In this document: piece by piece, positions 1 through 7,953 of the stretch
How positions within the stretch are numbered: the first letter of the stretch is position 1
Layout of the letters: each line of letters opens with the position of its first letter
Notes under the pieces: model-generated
Database searches by the model: none
Told to the model about the DNA's origin: nothing
What the model saw: only the letters and a program-made list of their open reading frames with translations
Program-made: the position numbers and the translations under genes
Assembly (NCBI GenBank): GCA_964400725.1
Contig: CAYNVS010000012.1
Span: forward strand, 18,880 to 82,879
Direction of reading: 5' to 3'
Origin: CAYNVS01 sp964400725
GTDB taxonomy: Bacteria; Myxococcota_A; SURF-8; CAYNVS01
Length of the DNA: 64,000 nucleotides

Positions 1-681
1 TTCCGCTATTCTGGGCGGAACCGCCGCCGGTTTGACCAAAGGCTGCGGTTTGTCTTCCTTAATCGGCGCGATTGTTTGCAGCGTCATTCCCGCCCGTAAA
101 TCAGGTTTAGACGCCGCGGGCTGCTCCTGCGGTTTGGGGCGCGGTTGAGGCTGCGCCTGCGCCCTCATTTTTTGCGCCGCTTCCGCCGCGGCTTTGCGTT
201 TGGCGGCTTCTTTTTCGCGGGCGATTCGTTCCAGCTCCTCTTCTTCCTGCATCAGCTTGAGGGCTATTTCGTCGAGCTCCGCAGCTTTCTTTTCCTCTTC
301 GCGCCGCTTTAAATAGGCTGCCGCCTGCGCCGCGTACAAATACAGCGCGGGAGCCTCAATCAACGGAAGCCATCCGGCCATCCCTTGATTCCATACAAGC
401 GTTTCCGGCTTTATTTTTCCTTCGATGAAAAGCTGGCAGATTTCCTCGGCGGTCGCCTCGCGGTAATTCTCGTCGGTCTCTTCGTAGCACCAGTTCTCAG
501 CCGCTGGAATCGGCGCCTGAGCGTATAAATGCTCCGGGTTGTTCGACGGCTCGGCAACAAGCGAGCGGACGTAAAATTTATTCTGGCAGGAATGACACCG
601 AACCTTGAGGTAGCTTCTCTCGACGAACTTGTCTTCCCCTACGTGGCATTTTGCTCTGCAAGACGGGCAGGAAAAAAGCAT
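1..681 (-). CDS. AgmX/GltJ-like zinc-ribbon + GYF domain protein, C-terminus off the window
   Basis: An open minus-strand frame starts at ATG 681 and runs off the left edge with 227 codons visible. It opens with a zinc ribbon (CPSC at residues 5-8 and CHSC at about 29-32, MJ0042 style). A GYF_2-type domain follows at about residues 62-112, ending in the pattern TLVWNQGMAGWLPL. After it come an Arg/Glu/Lys/Ala-rich coiled coil (about 120-165) and a Pro/Gln/Lys-rich linker. Zinc ribbon followed by GYF is the N-terminal order of Myxococcus GltJ/AgmX-type proteins, whose distal part holds a TonB-like AgmX domain; that distal part is not visible here. It lies 29 bp downstream of the Cys-rich lipoprotein gene and is probably co-transcribed with it. 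The family assignment is good; a role in motility or envelope transport is inference. Confidence 0.8.
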   Translation of the reverse strand, partial: MLFSCPSCRAKCHVGEDKFVERSYLKVRCHSCQNKFYVRSLVAEPSNNPEHLYAQAPIPAAENWCYEETDENYREATAEEICQLFIEGKIKPETLVWNQGMAGWLPLIEAPALYLYAAQAAAYLKRREEEKKAAELDEIALKLMQEEEELERIAREKEAAKRKAAAEAAQKMRAQAQPQPRPKPQEQPAASKPDLRAGMTLQTIAPIKEDKPQPLVKPAAVPPRIAE

Positions 682-710
682 GTTTACATCCGGCGTGATA
701 AATATTTAGG

Positions 711-2267
711 TTATTTCGCGTCGGGAACGCATACCGATACGGGAAGAGAGGACGCCCCGGCGCTCTTTGTCTTGCAGCTCCATCCGGAGCCGCAATCGGC
801 GTCTTCCGCGCATAGTATCGTGCACTTCTTCTCCGATTTGAGGCACAGCGAGTTGGCGCAGTTTTTGCTCGAAAGCTCCGATGTCGTGGCGGCGCACGTC
901 TGGCCGAACGCGAGCGAGCCGGACGGCTTCATGCAGCGCCCCGTGTATTTATCCTCGCCGTTCTTGACGTAAAGCGCGCCGCAAACTTCGTCTGAGGGGC
1001 AGTCCGCGTCCTTCAAGCAGTCGTCAAGCGACCCTTCATACGGCTTGCACATTTCAATCTGCGCCGTTTTGGCGCCAGCGACCGGATATTTTTTCATTTT
1101 GCAGTCGTACGACGCCGGGCATTCCGCGAAAATTCCCAAACCCGAGCCGTCGATGCGGCGGCAGGGGCGGGTGCATATTCCGTCGGCGCAGTTCTGCGAC
1201 TTGCAGACGCCGTCGGTCGGACAGGCCGCGCCGTAATCGGCTCCGCCTTCGGTCTCTTTGGAGCACGAGCGTTTAAGCTCTCCCATGTCGTCTTCGGTTA
1301 TGCCCATAGACACGCCGATGCACAACTCGCCGTTAGAGCACTGCGAATCTTGGTAGCAAAATTTACGCGAGCCGTTGGGCGTCGCGCCCCAATTCTTTTG
1401 AACGCAGTAAGAACCCCAAACAGCCGGGCCGCCATAGTAAAACTGAAGCATGTAAACGTCGCGGCACTGCATCGAAGAGGGACAATCGGAGTCGGACGCG
1501 CAAACTGCGCTGCAATACTGCGAATTGTCGAGCGGGTTGTATTTGCACCAATCGGCCTCGCATTCCGTAGTCGAGTCGCACGCCTCGCCGGTTTTAGCCG
1601 CGCACGGCACAAGAGGCTGGCAGGAATTGACGAGTCCGTCCATGTCCCAGCTTGGCCAAAATCCGTTGCACATCATCCCTTCGGCGCAGTCGGAGGCGCC
1701 TTTGCATATCTTGCCGTCGCCGCGCGCGCACATATAGGAGTCGAGGTAAACCGTCGATTCGATGTGATAGCCGACCTTAACGCATCCGAACCCTTCGCCG
1801 CAGTCGTTTACGATTTCGTCGGTCGTATCCGGCACGCACTCTCTCGTGCATTCTCCGAAGAAGCAGGCGTAACCCGGCGGGCATTCGTCTCCGGACTCGC
1901 ATGGGCGGCCGCAAACTCTGCACTTCTCGGTGCCGATCTTTCTCGCGCACGGATCAACCTCTTCCTCGTCGATTTCCGGCTCGGACGCTTCTTCTTCCGC
2001 GACTCCTTCTTCCTCGGCGGCGGCTTCTTCTTCCGCGAGCTCTTCGGGCTCTTCGACCGGCGGTTCGGGCGTCTCTTCAACCGCTTCTTCGGCTATTTCT
2101 TCAACGATCTCGTCTTCAGCGGCGGACTCATCCGACGACGTCTCGTCTGCGTTTTCGTTAAAGTCCGAGTCGCCGTTATTGTCCGAGCTTCCCGACGACG
2201 AACACCCCGCAAAAATCGACAGCGCCAACAACGCCGCGAACAAGAAAACAGCCGAATGCTTTTTCAT
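711..2267 (-). CDS. Cys-rich surface lipoprotein with acidic linker
   Basis: A 518-residue lipoprotein. The lipobox FAGC places the lipidated Cys at residue 22, followed by a Ser/Asn stretch and then an extremely Glu/Ala-rich linker to about residue 105. The rest consists of repeated Cys-rich modules of the C-x2-D-x-DCP-x-G-x2-C style seen many times in Myxococcota secreted proteins, probably disulfide-bonded knots. No catalytic motif is visible. A good Shine-Dalgarno (GAGGAG) precedes ATG 2267, and a TTGAAA/TATAGT promoter lies about 50 bp further upstream. It is followed by the zinc-ribbon/GYF gene. Function is unknown; surface adhesion or envelope scaffolding is a guess. Confidence 0.85.
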   Translation of the reverse strand: MKKHSAVFLFAALLALSIFAGCSSSGSSDNNGDSDFNENADETSSDESAAEDEIVEEIAEEAVEETPEPPVEEPEELAEEEAAAEEEGVAEEEASEPEIDEEEVDPCARKIGTEKCRVCGRPCESGDECPPGYACFFGECTRECVPDTTDEIVNDCGEGFGCVKVGYHIESTVYLDSYMCARGDGKICKGASDCAEGMMCNGFWPSWDMDGLVNSCQPLVPCAAKTGEACDSTTECEADWCKYNPLDNSQYCSAVCASDSDCPSSMQCRDVYMLQFYYGGPAVWGSYCVQKNWGATPNGSRKFCYQDSQCSNGELCIGVSMGITEDDMGELKRSCSKETEGGADYGAACPTDGVCKSQNCADGICTRPCRRIDGSGLGIFAECPASYDCKMKKYPVAGAKTAQIEMCKPYEGSLDDCLKDADCPSDEVCGALYVKNGEDKYTGRCMKPSGSLAFGQTCAATTSELSSKNCANSLCLKSEKKCTILCAEDADCGSGWSCKTKSAGASSLPVSVCVPDAK

Positions 2268-2315
2268 TTACAATCTCCTCGAATGGAATTCGCGTTTATA
2301 ATATAGAACTGAATA

Positions 2316-2343
2316 ACTATACCAGACGCTATTCTCCTTTCAA
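2316..2343 (-). promoter_or_regulatory. Sigma70-like promoter for the Cys-rich lipoprotein gene
   Basis: On the minus strand, TTGAAA (2343-2338) is followed by a 16-bp spacer and TATAGT (2321-2316). It lies about 50 bp upstream of ATG 2267 in the gap between divergent genes. Confidence 0.55.
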
Positions 2344-2508
2344 ACAAATTTTAAAAATTTAAACCGTTTCTCGATAATTTTTCCTTAGCAATCCCTAATT
2401 TTTGCAAAAATCGGGGACGGGGCGTACGCGTCCGATGCGTTTGCCGCCTTCTTTTCATTTTAAAAGATTATGTTATAATTATACGGCTTAATGCGAATAA
2501 GGCTTTTG

Positions 2509-4104
2509 ATGAATGAGTTGAAACCGGCGGCGTCGGCGGGGTTGTTTGCGCTTGCGCTCCTGCTTGCCGCCTGCGGCGGAACGGGCTCAAGCAGGCTGGA
2601 ATGCCCGTACGACCGCGTTGCGTTGGGCGGAAAGTGCGTCTGCGCTTCGGGCGTAGAGATAGACGGCAAGTGCGTTTCGGCGGACGAAGACGAGGCGGAT
2701 TACGTTGAGGATAGCGCCGCGCTAGAATACGACGAAGACGGCGGCGAATACGAAGACGGAACGCCGGAATCGCCGGATGAGGACGATGCGGCGGAGGAAG
2801 GCGCCGAGGGCGGAGAAGGCGAGCGCGAAACGGCTGAATTTACGTTTGCGCAGCCGCAAATCTTATACCACACAAGAAAAGTTTGGGACGCGAAGCTGTC
2901 GAGCTTTGGCGTAATATTGTTCGCGTCCAACAGACTGGACGAGACGCTGCCGCGTTACGACATTCTTGGCGTCAAAACGACCGGCGGAAAAGAGTGGTTC
3001 GTCGGCAACGTAACGTGGGATTTCAGCCCGCAGTACGACTGGTTGCCGTTCGAGTTTACGCCCGACGGCAAAAGCGTCGTTTACTCCAACGATTTCAGCT
3101 CGGTTTCCAACCTTTATATTTCCTCAGTAGAAGGCGGAACCCCGCAGTTCATAACCGACTACTGCTACCCTATGCGATGGGCTGTTTCCGACGACGGGAA
3201 ATACATAGCTTACGGAATCGGCGCGCCGGACGAAAACGGACTTATACGATATCTTTTCTCCCGCAGGCTTGACCTTTCGGACGACTCTCATAAGGTCGGA
3301 AAAAACGTCGTTCCCGAATCCTTTCGTTTCGTAAAAGGAAGCGATTTGTTGGTTTACGGACAGGGCGCAAGCGCTTACGATTACTCGCTTTACGTCGTAA
3401 ACTACGCCTCGACTTCCGGCGGAATGGCCGCTTCCGGCGTTTCTTCGCCTTTTTTCAAACTCGCCGCCGACGCTTCTGGCGTTTTCTATCAATCTTATAA
3501 AGCTGGTTCGCCCGACTGCGTCGAGCTTCGTTTTCTTTCTTTGAAAAATTACGAGAATTCAATTCTCGCGTTTATTTTTTGGCCTAAGAGCCGCTTCGTT
3601 CCCTCTATATGCGACGTTTTGTCGTCGCAAAATTACGCCGTCGTTTACGCGGAACCGACGGGAGCGGACTTTAGATATTCGTCGGCTGGTTTGTCGGGAG
3701 CCTACAACGGCGCGGTCGCATCCGGAATGAGGCGCGACGCGGTTATGTCGCCGGACGGCTCGGTCTTATTCGTCCGGGACGGCGCAGGAGCGCTTTACGC
3801 GGCGGACGCGCTCAATGGAGGAAGCGCGCTCGTTACGACTTACGCCGCGCCAGACGCGAGAATATTTTTCTCGGACAAAGGACGCTTCGCGCTTTTTAAA
3901 GTAGTTCTTCCCGATTTGTTTCTTCAGTCGGGGAAAAGTTTCGTCGCGGCGTACGACCTGACCAATAAGAAGACGTATCTTCTAGCTCCCGCCCCGGATG
4001 GATGCGCGATTATGATGTCGGAGAGCGGCGGCAGCGTTTATTACGTAAACGTTGACGGCAATCTAGTTTCCGTCGCCGCGGATTTTAAATACGCGTTGGA
4101 TTGA
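2509..4104 (+). CDS. Beta-propeller lipoprotein (TolB-like) with acidic linker
   Basis: The frame is open from 2491, but ATG 2509 is preceded by AAGG at a 6-nt spacing and gives a compact signal peptide, so I choose it (531 residues). The lipobox LAAC is followed by a short CPY...CVC Cys module and then an Asp/Glu-rich stretch before the body. The body has repeated blades with motifs such as FTPDGKSVVYS, VSDDGKYIAYG and MSPDGSVLFV, typical of TolB/WD40-like (PD40) propellers. It is probably a periplasmic or surface binding protein. A TATAAT-like -10 lies at 2474-2479. It resembles in plan the lipoprotein at 15290-16867. No enzymatic motif is seen. Confidence 0.82.
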   Translation: MNELKPAASAGLFALALLLAACGGTGSSRLECPYDRVALGGKCVCASGVEIDGKCVSADEDEADYVEDSAALEYDEDGGEYEDGTPESPDEDDAAEEGAEGGEGERETAEFTFAQPQILYHTRKVWDAKLSSFGVILFASNRLDETLPRYDILGVKTTGGKEWFVGNVTWDFSPQYDWLPFEFTPDGKSVVYSNDFSSVSNLYISSVEGGTPQFITDYCYPMRWAVSDDGKYIAYGIGAPDENGLIRYLFSRRLDLSDDSHKVGKNVVPESFRFVKGSDLLVYGQGASAYDYSLYVVNYASTSGGMAASGVSSPFFKLAADASGVFYQSYKAGSPDCVELRFLSLKNYENSILAFIFWPKSRFVPSICDVLSSQNYAVVYAEPTGADFRYSSAGLSGAYNGAVASGMRRDAVMSPDGSVLFVRDGAGALYAADALNGGSALVTTYAAPDARIFFSDKGRFALFKVVLPDLFLQSGKSFVAAYDLTNKKTYLLAPAPDGCAIMMSESGGSVYYVNVDGNLVSVAADFKYALD

Positions 4105-4157
4105 GCCGTTTCGAGGCTTGCAAGCCGTATCATTTTGAGAAGGCATATATTCGGCGC

Positions 4158-4186
4158 TTGACTTGTAATATAGCGCAATTCATAAT
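4158..4186 (+). promoter_or_regulatory. Sigma70-like promoter
   Basis: TTGACT (4158-4163), a 17-bp spacer and CATAAT (4181-4186) lie about 50 bp upstream of the lipoprotein start at 4239. Confidence 0.6.
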
Positions 4187-4238
4187 TAAAACTTATAGCG
4201 GGAAGCGGTAACGAGCAGGCAAACAGGAGAAACTTACC

Positions 4239-5408
4239 ATGAAAAAAATATTTTTTACCTTCGCCTCCGCGTTTCTTTCGCTGTTCGTATTTGGCGGATG
4301 CGACGGAAATACGGGCGAGGCCTCGGTTGATTATTCAAAGGCGGCGTACGGCGCGCCGACCCAAGACGCGACTTATACCTTTAAAGGAAGCGTAGTTTGG
4401 ACGAGCGAAACGAATTATTACGCGGCGTACATAGGCGAAAAGACTATCGGAGGCAAAACTTATAAACGGCTGAAGGTCGGCTACGAAGTTACGAACGCTT
4501 CGCAGGTAACCGAAGCGACGAAAGGAAATGAATTCTGGATTAACGGCCCTGCGGACGGAAAGATTTCGCTGGCCGGAATAAGGCAGGCCGGAACTATGAC
4601 GGCGACGCTCGACGCTCCGTTTGAGGTCGATCTCGAAGCTCCGGTCGGCGAGGAGCGGCCTGTAAACCTGACTGGAAATATAGTTTTAGATTCCGGCGGA
4701 AGCGGCTCGGCGACGGTTACTGGAACTTATAAAATTGTCGGCAAAAACGAAACCGCGGTTACTCCGATGGGTTCTATCGGAGGCTGTCTGCGTATGACGG
4801 GTTCGGGAACTATTTCGGGCGAATTCGTGGACGACGCCTTGAACGGGCTGAAGGTTGACGTCGAGGTTTATTATCATCCGACGTTGGGGTTGGTTAAATG
4901 GGACGTTCCGCTTATTAATTCGGGAATGGGTCTTGAGGAGAACGCGGAATACGGCAAACCCGATGCCGAAGGGTTCGCAACGATTAAGAAAGTTAGGATG
5001 ATCGACGACGTCAATCCGGTTTTTTCTCTATCAACCTACGACGTCAATAAAGAATTCGACGCCGATAAAACGACTCACGCCAAGATGCTTTTAGAGCTGC
5101 GCTACGCCGACGAGAACGACGCAAAAACTCAGGCTGGTCTGCTCGGCTCCGGTCTTTCTATCGCCTTTACGACCGTATGGGGACAATTTAATTATACTCT
5201 TATCGAATCGCCGGTTTCAATCTTTCATCCTGAAGACAACGGCAAGGGGATGAAATTCTATTACGCTTACGTCGATCAGGCGGCGAAAAACGAGCCGGGA
5301 ACAAACGGCATAATGTATAAGATAACGGTTTCCAGACCCGCCGGAATGAAAGCGCTTCGCTGCACGGCTAGAATTCATTATAAAGTCGTCGATATGACTG
5401 AGAAATAA
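4239..5408 (+). CDS. Putative lipoprotein of unknown function
   Basis: A 389-residue protein with a type II signal peptide (lipobox FGGC) and an AGGAG ribosome-binding site before ATG 4239. The mature part is rich in beta-strand-like Thr/Gly/Tyr patterns (TYTFKGSVVW, GSGSATVTGTYKI, MTGSGTISGEF), suggesting an all-beta fold. No known catalytic signature is recognised. It has its own promoter and a downstream hairpin, so it is probably monocistronic. Confidence 0.78.
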   Translation: MKKIFFTFASAFLSLFVFGGCDGNTGEASVDYSKAAYGAPTQDATYTFKGSVVWTSETNYYAAYIGEKTIGGKTYKRLKVGYEVTNASQVTEATKGNEFWINGPADGKISLAGIRQAGTMTATLDAPFEVDLEAPVGEERPVNLTGNIVLDSGGSGSATVTGTYKIVGKNETAVTPMGSIGGCLRMTGSGTISGEFVDDALNGLKVDVEVYYHPTLGLVKWDVPLINSGMGLEENAEYGKPDAEGFATIKKVRMIDDVNPVFSLSTYDVNKEFDADKTTHAKMLLELRYADENDAKTQAGLLGSGLSIAFTTVWGQFNYTLIESPVSIFHPEDNGKGMKFYYAYVDQAAKNEPGTNGIMYKITVSRPAGMKALRCTARIHYKVVDMTEK

Positions 5409-5447
5409 CCGGCGTTATAGAGCGCGTATCTTTGTTAATTATTATGA

Positions 5448-5474
5448 AAGGGCGGAATGAATAAGTCCGCCCTT
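5448..5474. terminator. Hairpin between convergent genes
   Basis: A perfect 9-bp stem (5448-5456 with 5466-5474, AAGGGCGGA arm) has a 9-nt loop and lies between the convergent lipoprotein genes. No long T tract follows on either strand, so intrinsic termination is plausible but not certain. Confidence 0.5.
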
Positions 5475-5521
5475 GAATTAGGCCAAACCGAAAACGCGGC
5501 GCGGCTTTTTTCGGCTATTTT

Positions 5522-6343
5522 TTAATTAGCAAACCACTTGTACATATAATTTCCGGCGCCCGTCTCGTACCTGTACCATTTACCGTCCGAAATCGCAACC
5601 CGTTTAACGGTCGTCGTTTTATTTTTAATAATGCTGAAAACCTCGCCTACAACCTCTACGCTTACAACATCCGATAACGCGATATCCGATTCGCAAACAT
5701 AATTGGCTATGTCGGACGCATATTCATCCGGGTTGTAATAAGCGACCGGCTCTCCGTTGACGACAGCGGTTGGAATTTGCGCCTTCAGCTCAATAACTCC
5801 GGTTTTCAAATTAAAACGAATAAAGGCTTCCAGAGCTCCTTTTAGTTCCTCGTTAAAGGTTGCCCGCGCGTTCGTCAAACCGTCCTTTGTGTAAACCTCC
5901 AGCATTGCGATTTCAACGTCTTCGGATTGATTTAGATGCACCGTTCTCTTTAATACAAAATCCTCTTTGGACAATCCGATACGGAATTCGCCCATAGCCT
6001 CGAATGTAACGTCAACTGGCGTTTTGGAGTTTAGTTCGCCATCCAAATCCAATTTGTATTCGCCCGCCATTTCTCCCGTCTTTGCCAGCGCGGCTTGAAA
6101 AGTTTTTTCCGCCGTTTTAAGCGTAACGCTTACTGCCTCTTCCGCTTTAACGGCTCCTTTATTAGTATAAGGCGGAACGTAAACTCGTATTTTATGGGGA
6201 TCGTAGGAATTTAAATCAACAAGCGGAGATACGTAAACGATAGTATCCTCGAGCGGCGGCGTGTTCTGTTTCGAATTTTCAGAGGTACAAGCGAAGGCAT
6301 TAAAAAATGCCAATACTGCAATAAAGAACGTATTAGTTTTCAT
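5522..6343 (-). CDS. Putative lipoprotein downstream of the metalloprotease gene
   Basis: A 273-residue protein with a signal peptide and lipobox (AFAC, Cys near residue 19). The mature part is probably beta-rich; no domain is recognised. It begins 54 bp after the metalloprotease stop on the same strand, with a GGAGG-type site, so the two form a likely two-gene unit. Like its partner it is AT-richer than most of the window. It could be an inhibitor, anchor or substrate partner of the protease; that is inference from position only. Confidence 0.75.
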   Translation of the reverse strand: MKTNTFFIAVLAFFNAFACTSENSKQNTPPLEDTIVYVSPLVDLNSYDPHKIRVYVPPYTNKGAVKAEEAVSVTLKTAEKTFQAALAKTGEMAGEYKLDLDGELNSKTPVDVTFEAMGEFRIGLSKEDFVLKRTVHLNQSEDVEIAMLEVYTKDGLTNARATFNEELKGALEAFIRFNLKTGVIELKAQIPTAVVNGEPVAYYNPDEYASDIANYVCESDIALSDVVSVEVVGEVFSIIKNKTTTVKRVAISDGKWYRYETGAGNYMYKWFAN

Positions 6344-6397
6344 GGAATCCTCCTTTTCGTCCTATTGATTCATTAACCACGGTTACTTAATCCTCTT

Positions 6398-7765
6398 TTA
6401 ATAGTGCGTGAAAATAGTTATAAACTCCGGCGGGAAATTCATATTTTCAAACGTTTCTCCGTCGGGCGTCTTCCAAGGCTCTCCATAGATTCTATTTTGA
6501 TTTCCTAAACTTGTCCATGCAGGTATAAGGTTTGACGGACACGGATCGTCGCCGTCTTTTCCATGGTCGCCGCTATAACACAAAGCGTTATTAAGAAGGC
6601 TTCTTGCCATTAAGGAATGACCGCAGTAAGTATTGCTATGCGGCGGGTTTCCTACGTCATGGTACTCGTCGTTTAAAGATAATTCGCAATGCCCCCATTC
6701 ATGCGCAAGAGTTTGAGGATATTCTAAATCATCATTAACAAAAAGATGGATTTTATTCCAATTCTCACAATAAGCTCTTCCGCTACCGGAATGCCAGCAT
6801 ACGTCGCAAGGAGAACCTCCGCAATAGCATCCTCCTGAGTTATATATATGCGCCTCGTAAACATATATTGAACCCATAGTTGCGCCGTATATCCTTTTAA
6901 TTCCTTTCTCAGTATTATCGTAAATCAAATTCATTTGCGATTGCGTAGCGTTAAAATTTGTTCCTACAGTCAAGATATGTCTTTCATTTGGTTTTGTATA
7001 AGCGACTCTTATAGAGTATTGTCCCATTCCACTGTATGAAGGGACGGCAACGTAATACCAGCCGGTAGGATTCGATGTAGTCAAGCGGATTGCTTCGTCT
7101 CCGTAAGTAGAAATGCTTTTTTTGAAATAGTTTGTCGAGGTTGGGTAAGAACCCTGTTTAACATAAAGGTCTATATCCGCGTCGTCATATCCATGAACAA
7201 TAATATTTGTCTCAAAATTAGCTTTATGTTCTACTATATAATAATTGACGTCAAAGGTTCCAAATAATATGCCATCGTAACGGAAATTGTGAAAAAGATA
7301 CATATGTGTAGGCGTTTGCGGAGTTGGGTGGCATTTAACCGCTATATTATTAATGCCAACGCCGTGATAAATAATTGAATAATCAGAAAAGAAATCTAAT
7401 TGAATTGTATGTATAGATGACGGAGAAATTTCCACTTGAGTATTTGGCGAATAATAACCGCTAAGGTTTGTAATCGTAGCTCCGGAAAAAGTTAATGTAT
7501 CATAATAGTATTCTGTTTCAAATTCAGAAAAAGTAAATTTAACCGCTTGGACATTTGAGTTAAAATAAATTAACATTGAGTAATCAATATTCTCAGAATA
7601 TCTGAAATCAAAGTTCCCCATGTTTTTTGTTCTTAAATAATTCTTTGTAAAAAATGCAAAAGGCTTAATTTCAAAATTTGAACTGTTGCACGTCGCTTGA
7701 GTCCATGCGCTAACGGGTGCGGGTTGGGCGAGATTAATGAAAATTGAAAAAGAAAACAACGCCAT
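6398..7765 (-). CDS. Secreted CUB-PPC zinc metalloprotease, probable frameshift at G12 tract
   Basis: From ATG 7765 the protein has 455 residues. A CUB-like domain lies at about 55-145 (EFETEYYYDTLTF, SDYSIIYHG). A bacterial pre-peptidase C-terminal (PPC) domain lies at about 175-257 (DADIDLYVKQGSYPT, YYVAVPSYSGMGQYS). A zinc peptidase motif HEWGH is at 355-359 with a DEY at 366-368, like metzincin or CLCA-type peptidases, and Cys pairs surround it. ATG 7765 gives a signal peptide with no basic n-region and no Shine-Dalgarno. Upstream, the same frame encodes RILKRKAIWL, an ideal n-region, but no start. A proper start with AAGGAG is at 7823, one base out of frame across a 12-G tract. With 11 G the frames join. 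The gene is AT-rich relative to its neighbours, suggesting transfer. Confidence 0.85.
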   Translation of the reverse strand: MALFSFSIFINLAQPAPVSAWTQATCNSSNFEIKPFAFFTKNYLRTKNMGNFDFRYSENIDYSMLIYFNSNVQAVKFTFSEFETEYYYDTLTFSGATITNLSGYYSPNTQVEISPSSIHTIQLDFFSDYSIIYHGVGINNIAVKCHPTPQTPTHMYLFHNFRYDGILFGTFDVNYYIVEHKANFETNIIVHGYDDADIDLYVKQGSYPTSTNYFKKSISTYGDEAIRLTTSNPTGWYYVAVPSYSGMGQYSIRVAYTKPNERHILTVGTNFNATQSQMNLIYDNTEKGIKRIYGATMGSIYVYEAHIYNSGGCYCGGSPCDVCWHSGSGRAYCENWNKIHLFVNDDLEYPQTLAHEWGHCELSLNDEYHDVGNPPHSNTYCGHSLMARSLLNNALCYSGDHGKDGDDPCPSNLIPAWTSLGNQNRIYGEPWKTPDGETFENMNFPPEFITIFTHY

Positions 7766-7798
7766 TAACCATATAGCTTTTCTCTTTAGTATGCGTGC

Positions 7799-7810
7799 GG
7801 GGGGGGGGGG
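7799..7810. repeat. G12 homopolymer (C12 on the coding strand) in the 5' end of the metalloprotease gene
   Basis: Twelve consecutive G lie between the SD-supported ATG at 7823 and the downstream protease frame. The distance from ATG 7823 to the frame of ATG 7765 is 58 bases, so the tract as read here puts them out of frame. Loss of one base or gain of two would fuse them. This is either a phase-variable switch or a homopolymer read error. Confidence 0.9.
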
Positions 7811-7820
7811 AATGCCACAA

Positions 7821-7837
7821 CATTATTTAGGCTCCTT
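7821..7837 (-). promoter_or_regulatory. Ribosome-binding site and likely true start of the metalloprotease
   Basis: On the minus strand AAGGAG (7837-7832) precedes ATG 7823 by 8 nt. This is the only good translation start in the region. It reads MLWHSPPP and then enters the C tract. Confidence 0.75.
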
Positions 7838-7884
7838 TCCTTTAAATGTTAATAAGAAACGCAATTTATCTTTTAGCTAGTTTT

Positions 7885-7913
7885 ATTGTCGCCCATTTTT
7901 ACGGCCGCGTCAA
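7885..7913 (-). promoter_or_regulatory. Sigma70-like promoter of the metalloprotease unit
   Basis: On the minus strand TTGACG (7913-7908), a 17-bp spacer and GACAAT (7890-7885) predict transcription starting near 7878. That leaves a leader containing the site and ATG at 7823. Confidence 0.55.
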
Positions 7914-7953
7914 CATTTATTTTTAAATTTATTTTTGCGGGTTCTGCGGGGTT

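Noticed and set aside
1350..2306. Long plus-strand open frame (318 codons) opposite the Cys-rich lipoprotein
   Set aside because: Its Arg/Phe-rich translation is the antisense of the Glu-rich and Cys-rich coding strand, and it has no ribosome-binding site. It is a shadow of a GC-biased gene.
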